Below, one piece after another: positions 58,536 to 64,000 of a stretch of DNA of 64,000 bases; positions within the stretch are counted from its first letter, which is position 1, and each line of letters opens with the position of its first letter. The stretch comes from Perca fluviatilis (taxonomy: Eukaryota > Chordata > Actinopteri > Perciformes > Percidae). The notes beneath the pieces are model-generated. The model made no database searches and was not told where the DNA came from. It saw only the letters and a program-made list of their open reading frames with translations. The position numbers were made by a program, and so were the translations under genes. The DNA lies in the NCBI RefSeq assembly GCF_010015445.1, contig NC_053116.1, forward strand, positions 28,488,285 to 28,552,284, given 5' to 3'.

Positions 58536-61500
58536 TAATCCAAAAAGGGGCGGGGCTCTGCTGTGTCAATTTAGCTTGGGAGACAATGAATTTGCATAGA
58601 TGTAACAACTACTTGTAAAGTAAAACATTTAATTTATCTAACATAGCTCAACTGGCACCAACATCCTAAAACCTTGCTGATTTGAACTAGTGCAAGAAAA
58701 TAATTGGACAGGCATTATGATGGGCAATGAAGACTTAAGGTGAAATGACACAAAGATGGGTTCTCTGTCCAGTATCTGAATTCTCTGCCAGGTACCATCA
58801 CAGAAGGCAGGGTCAACTGCATGTACGTCAGTCTAACAGAAGTCTAAAAGGGTAAAAAGACATATTAGAAGCAAACAAAACCTTGCCCCTTGTATTTTTG
58901 CTTGAAATAAAAGTATTCCCAGGCAGCCAGGGTCAATGTTTTATTGACCATCACATTCTCTTCTCGGGACAGTTTTTGTAGTTTTTTACTTTTTAGCTAT
59001 ATTTTTCTTTTTTCTTTGTGCAAGTTGTGTCCAAAGCTCTCAGAGTGATTTAAAAGATCCTATCACTCTGCATGATAACTAACAATTACATATAGAGTGA
59101 ATAGGTAATAATAAAGAAAGTTATTGAATGAATAAATATATCTGTGAATCTCCCTGCTGAAGGTTGATAGTTTGGTTATTCTTTTTGCTTTGGGTGTGAG
59201 TTGTTTTGGGGGGAAATCAGAACTATTATTGAATTACCTTTTGAATATTAGACTTGTATCAGTTTAGCATTTGAAAATTGCATTTGAAAAATCTCTTTGA
59301 ATTATTGAGTTTGCTACTGAAGCTCAGTGTTCGTCTAAAAACCAGGGTTATGAATTACAAAACACTGTAGTGCTTCACAGTATGAATAACACTGTGCCCA
59401 GGGAGAGCCAGAGTTCCTGTCTTGGCTATCATGTCCCATGAATATTAGAAAACCTACTCTCAAACAGACTCTTACGCTCGCTTAATTATTAACCACATGC
59501 CTATTGTTTAGTGGAACAATTTTTTTTTTAAGGGACATATTGCTGTTGCTCTTATGGTCCGAAGCCTTTTTTATTTCTTTGCATCACTTTAAGTCTCATC
59601 CACCGTGACAGGTTGTGACACAGTCCTTCTATCTGATGCTTGACGTGAAGCATTTTGAGTGTGAATTTGTAAGTATCCATAACTGGTCTTGGCTCCATTT
59701 CCTTATGGTGGTCATTCATGTCTGATTGTGTGAAATAATTATAATGGGAAAACATGCCCCGGAGGCTGACATTGTTTTTATCCTTCATTCATTACAAATT
59801 CAACTTTATTCAGTTTCCCCGACTTTGTTTTTGAAAATACTGTTGCTCCGAATAGGAATAATATCTTCATTACTTATTGATGTGATGCAAATGAAGTTGG
59901 GGTTGAAAGTGAAACTATAATTTCTACCATATTAAAGGCATAGCAAGCATCACCCACCGTCATCATTACAATGGCGTGCGCTTCCTTATAGCCCTAAAAC
60001 AAGCTGATGGCAACGATATAGTCCAAAAACAGACTGTCGCTCACCCGACTGTGTGGCTGGGCCGGCTTACTCCGGTTTTCTTCTCATGTCTACAGCGGGG
60101 CACAGAGCTCTGTTGTTTTCAGTTCGTTTAGGTTAACAAATTGATGAAGACAGAAACTAAACCGAAATACGCCAGGGATGAGGGTTATCAGTCAACAAAA
60201 CATTTCTCTTTGCATTCATCTGCAGCATTCCACTCGCATACAGGTAATCTTTACTCTCCCTTTTCTCTTCTTTGGCGTTTGCCCTCAGACTGGCTCATAT
60301 CATCCAAGACCTCCCCCCTTTGAATGTTGGCAACCAATCAAAAATAACAAATGGCACCCTGTGAACACAACAAGACTGAAAATATCCTGGTGGGAAACAC
60401 AAGTGGCTGCGTTGGAGTGGGAATGTTGTTCCAGGTATTGGAGAGAACACAAAATGCGAACCAGAAAGTTCACTCTGCGTTGGGATCCCCGCTGAGTCCA
60501 CTGTTTTGAGGCTGTTTTTTTATGAATGGTAGATGTTGGTGTAAACATGATCTAAACGACCCACAGTCTGTCTGAGTTAGCCTCATACATACAGCTTGAG
60601 GCCAGGCAGAGCACTCTTAAGTAAGGCTCTGCTTTGTGATTTTGTAGTGTCACTCTTTTCCTCTTTTTCCTCTGAATGTCGCGTCCAAGGCCAAAACAAC
60701 TTTGACGCATTTTGTTGCTTTTTTTATTGTTGTGAAAAACTTGTTGAGAGAAGTTAATATTGACTGTCAGGCTATTGTACTAACATGAGCTTGTGTTTGT
60801 CCCCCTGTGCCTTTAGTGCTTTAAAAGTGCTTCCAATTACATATTTAGCGCGGTGTATATTGCGTCAATACTGTATGAACTTTCCTGGTCTGGTAGTATA
60901 AGAATAGCAAACAAACCTCGGTCCTGTTATTTACACAATGGAGCTTACTTTCCGTTCCAAGGCCAGTAATTGTACTCTGTCCTCCGGAGTACCACGTGTA
61001 CGTCAGCATTCTGTCTGCTGGTCTTTGTCTTCACACTCCACTGAGAATTGTTTGCTGCATGGCATCCTCGCAGCGAAAGATACATATGATATATTCTTTT
61101 TGAAAATGTGTCACTGGGTTCCTCTCACAGTAGGAATAAAGACAGATGAATGGAAAGAGGGAGTGTACCGTGTGGCCTTGTGGTAACTCAGATTCTAAGA
61201 AATCAATCAATGTTAAACTGCATATTGTCGTCACAACGTTTCTTGAAAACTTTGAGCCGCAATGGGCACTAGATAAAAAGTCAGGGGATTGCTCGAGTTA
61301 TTATGATTCATTCTCCGGTGACCATAAATGTCTGTAACAGGTATAATAATTTAGCTCTAAAATGCTATGTCAAGCTATCAACCTGTCAGCCGTTTGGTTG
61401 ACAGTGCTCTTTTTATAGCCAATGACAAAGAAGGGCAAAAGGGACAAATGTTTTTCTTCCCACAAAAAATCAATTAGTGCACACAGTTGTTTGCTAAAAC

Positions 61501-61631
61501 ATTTGTGGGACACCCCCCTGCCCCCCTCCTCTGGGATGGGCTAATGAATGGATAGAACTGGATAGAGAAACATGAATAATGAAGAACAGAAAGCAGTAAG
61601 GAGGAAAGTAGAAAGGGTTTGTTAAGTAGAA
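58536..61631 (+). other. nphp4 intron 4, middle
   Basis: Unique-looking AT-rich DNA. I looked for the next nphp4 exon (human segment around [20 protein letters not shown] and HLLPENLLVSG) and found no match here. Confidence 0.5.
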
Positions 61632-62000
61632 ATTAATAATAATAAATTTTATTTAAAGGCGGCTTTCTCGGCACTCAAGGACACCGTACAGGGATACATA
61701 AGACATTTAAAAGCAGCAAAAAAAATAAAGAATAAAACAACAATAAAAACAACTGAAAGAGGCAGAGCAATTGCCATCAAGTGGAAGAGGCAGTTTTAAT
61801 GTGTTTTTGAGTTGCAATTGCAAATGGGGGAATGAATCAATGTTTCTGAGTTGGGGTGGTAATGAATTCCAGAGACGGGGAGCAGAGCGGCTGAATGCTC
61901 TGCTGCCCATGGTGGTGAGACGGGTAGAGGGGACAGACAGGTGTAAGGAGGAAGAGGATCTGAGGGAGCGGGAGGGAGTGGGACCCTGGAAATCCTCATA
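61632..62000 (-). mobile_element. 5'-truncated LINE
   Basis: On the - strand it encodes MGSRAFSRSAPRLWNSLPPQ, the C-terminal hallmark of L2/CR1-type LINE ORF2. The 3' tail reads GTGCCGAGAAAGCCGCCTTT, then AAATAAAATTTATTATTATT. It is a different family from 49839-50357. No target duplication was recognised. Confidence 0.85.
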
Positions 62001-63620
62001 ACTGTATAATGTTATAATGATGTCATTATGTTTTTAAATGAACGTCACTGGATTACATAATTAGATGGATAGATTAGATTAAAAAAAAGTACAACCACTG
62101 GGCTGATTCAAAAGATAAAAAAGGTGGTGATGCTAAAAGCAGGAAAAAACAAGCTTTTTTTAATGGCTCTGGAAGGGTAGTACACACTTTTCACTTTGTA
62201 AGTGTGCTCCTTGCGTTAAACACAGTTTTAACTTATGAAATAGATATTGGACCAAAAGGCACAAGATCAATGGAGAAAACCCAAATGCTGAAACATAAAT
62301 TAAGTCAGTCTGAATTGAAACAGAAAAAGGAGCAGTGAAACTAGAGAAGAAAAAAATAGATTGGTAGTGGCAGAGAAGTCAAAGCTTCTTATTTTCCAGA
62401 GCCGGAGTCAGGGTCAAGAGGCAGGAAATGGGAAAAGGAGAGAAGATAGAGGAAAGGAAGTTGCCTTGGGGCTTTTGAAAGTCTTAGAGGATGGGAGGCA
62501 GAAAGGAAGGAGGAAACAAGCACGAAGGCAGGCAGTAAGCTCATTGGCTTGATCTAAGCTTCTCCTCTCAGCCAACCAAGAGGAGTGGAAGGAGTACAGC
62601 AAAGGAAAAAAAAAAAGGAATATAAAGAAGGAAGGGGCGCTGCTCTGGGGCCCTCTTAGTGTGATGAGAGGACAAACGGATGGTACATTGTGTTCACATT
62701 AGCACATCTTAATTTGAAGCAACACCACGATGCATCAATTCATTGTGTGTACGTCTGTGTGTGGGGGACAGAAAGGTAGTGCCATGACACATTTTCTTAC
62801 TGATATAACAAAAAGCCTCTCTGTGGCTAAGATAAAGAGGTTTGCTGGTGCCTTTTTTAAAAGGGTTTGTCCTGCATATCCGACTCGAAGGCAACCCACA
62901 TAAGTGTTTGTTTTTCTCCACCTACGCCAAGCTTTATTGCTGTTTGGGTGAACTTCAAACTTTCAACAAACAAAAGGAAGTTAAACTACGCCTTAGCCCT
63001 GTTGTGGCTCCTCCACCTGGAATATGTTCCACATGAGGCTCCTATTGAGCAGGGGAAAACTCTGCTTTACAACATTGAAACTGTTCTTTTATGCGTGTGT
63101 TCATGTATACGGTGCATCTCTATTACTGATTGATATAGAACAGTATTGATTCAAACTATACCCAGTTCTTGAAAACCTTTTGTGGTGATTTATTTCCCAA
63201 AGACATTTCGACATTTCCACCAGCTAACAGACACAGACTCTTTGATATAGTCCAAGATCTGTGTACTACTGCGTAGGTACAGTATCTTGAGTAGCAAATT
63301 TAAGGAACCCTTACCATGCCTGTTTAAATGTCAGTTTAAGAAAAGAAAGTTGTTTGAATGTTTTTGTGCATTAAATATTGGCATATACTTTTCATATCGG
63401 ATATTTTCATTCCCAAATGTCTGTCAGTATCGGCATAAAAAAACATGCCTCAAAATGCACATCAACATTTTCCAGAGCCCCAGTTGATGTTTTCAAAATG
63501 TTTGATATGTCTGACCACCAGTCCAAAACCCATCAACTGACAATGATGTATAAAAACAGTAAAGCAACAGTTCTCGCGTTCAAGAGGCTGAAGCCCAGAA
63601 ATGTTTTTTCTTAATCGATG
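62001..63620 (+). other. nphp4 intron 4, right part
   Basis: Contains a purine-rich (AG-biased) stretch at 62390-62640 and otherwise unique-looking sequence. No nphp4 exon was recognised. Confidence 0.5.
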
Positions 63621-63624
63621 CTTG

Positions 63625-63775
63625 CACACTGCCTGCGTGACACGCACGTCTCGGGCAAGGCTCGAGCTGCGCCGAAAATATGTGCATGCTAGAAATAGGA
63701 CCGACGGCTATTTTTCACGCGACACGCAGGCATGTTGGAAGCGTTTCCATTCAAAATAGAATAGGAAAATAAATG
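63625..63775 (+). repeat. Dispersed repeat copy (family of 1281-1673)
   Basis: ACTGCCTGCGTGACACGCAC is the inverse of the inner right part of the element at 1281-1673. The part from 63670 on matches 3360-3475 in the same orientation. Confidence 0.7.
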
Positions 63776-63804
63776 TATATGTCATTTTGACACAAATACA
63801 TTTA

Positions 63805-64000
63805 AAAGTCCCATGGCATGAAAATGTCACTTTATGAGGTTTTTTAACATTAATATGCGTTCCCCCAGCCTGCCTATGGTCCCCCAGTGGCTAGAAATGG
63901 TGATAGGTGTAAACCGAGCCCTGGGTATCCTGCTCTGCCTTTGAGAAAATGAAAGCTCAGATGGGCCGATCTGGAATCTTCTCCTTATGAGGTCATAAAG
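63805..64000. mobile_element. Teleost MITE, cut by the window edge
   Basis: AAAGTCCCATGGCATGAAAA, CACTTTATGAGGTTTTTTAA, CAGCCTGCCTATGGTCCCCC and GGGTATCCTGCTCTGCC, ending with TTATGAGGTCATAAAG at the edge. I recognise it as a common fish repeat; the right inverted end lies outside. Confidence 0.65.

Overview
This is nuclear DNA from a bony fish, most likely a percomorph teleost. The genes are split into many short exons with GT/AG borders, and the proteins match vertebrate families. The non-coding DNA is full of typical teleost repeats: Tc1 elements, hAT-like MITEs, tRNA-derived SINEs, 5'-truncated LINEs and long (CA)n, (GA)n and (TA)n arrays. Exons were joined by eye from splice sites and reading phase. 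Family assignments come from remembered vertebrate proteins, not from a database search.

Layout: (1) 450-10470, + strand: the last eight exons of cep104 (zinc-finger array and C-terminal tail). (2) 13123-14421, - strand: an intronless coding region for a beta-1,3-N-acetylglucosaminyltransferase closest to B3GNT7. (3) 16376-19819, + strand: the homologue of human C1orf174 (UPF0688). (4) 22738-29645, - strand: a complete seven-exon dffb (caspase-activated DNase, CAD/DFF40) with its catalytic histidines intact. (5) 30828-57670, + strand: the first four coding exons of nphp4 (nephrocystin-4), with a 23-kb intron from 31779 to 54919. The gene runs off the right edge.

CEP104, DFFB, C1orf174 and NPHP4 all lie in human 1p36, so this is a conserved block, with local order changes and an added b3gnt7-like gene. 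cep104 and nphp4 are both ciliary genes. dffb and nphp4 are head to head, about 1.2 kb apart, and that interval holds two near-consensus RFX X-box motifs. cep104/b3gnt7 and c1orf174/dffb are convergent pairs.

The rest is introns and repeats. Notable items are a diverged 18S rRNA fragment in a cep104 intron, a nested transposon unit ending a few bases from a dffb splice donor, 97-bp inverted repeats flanking one c1orf174 exon, a G-rich telomere-like minisatellite, and a Tc1 transposon whose transposase is broken by one extra base. I saw no new multi-gene system; the novelty is in regulation, repeats and gene order.
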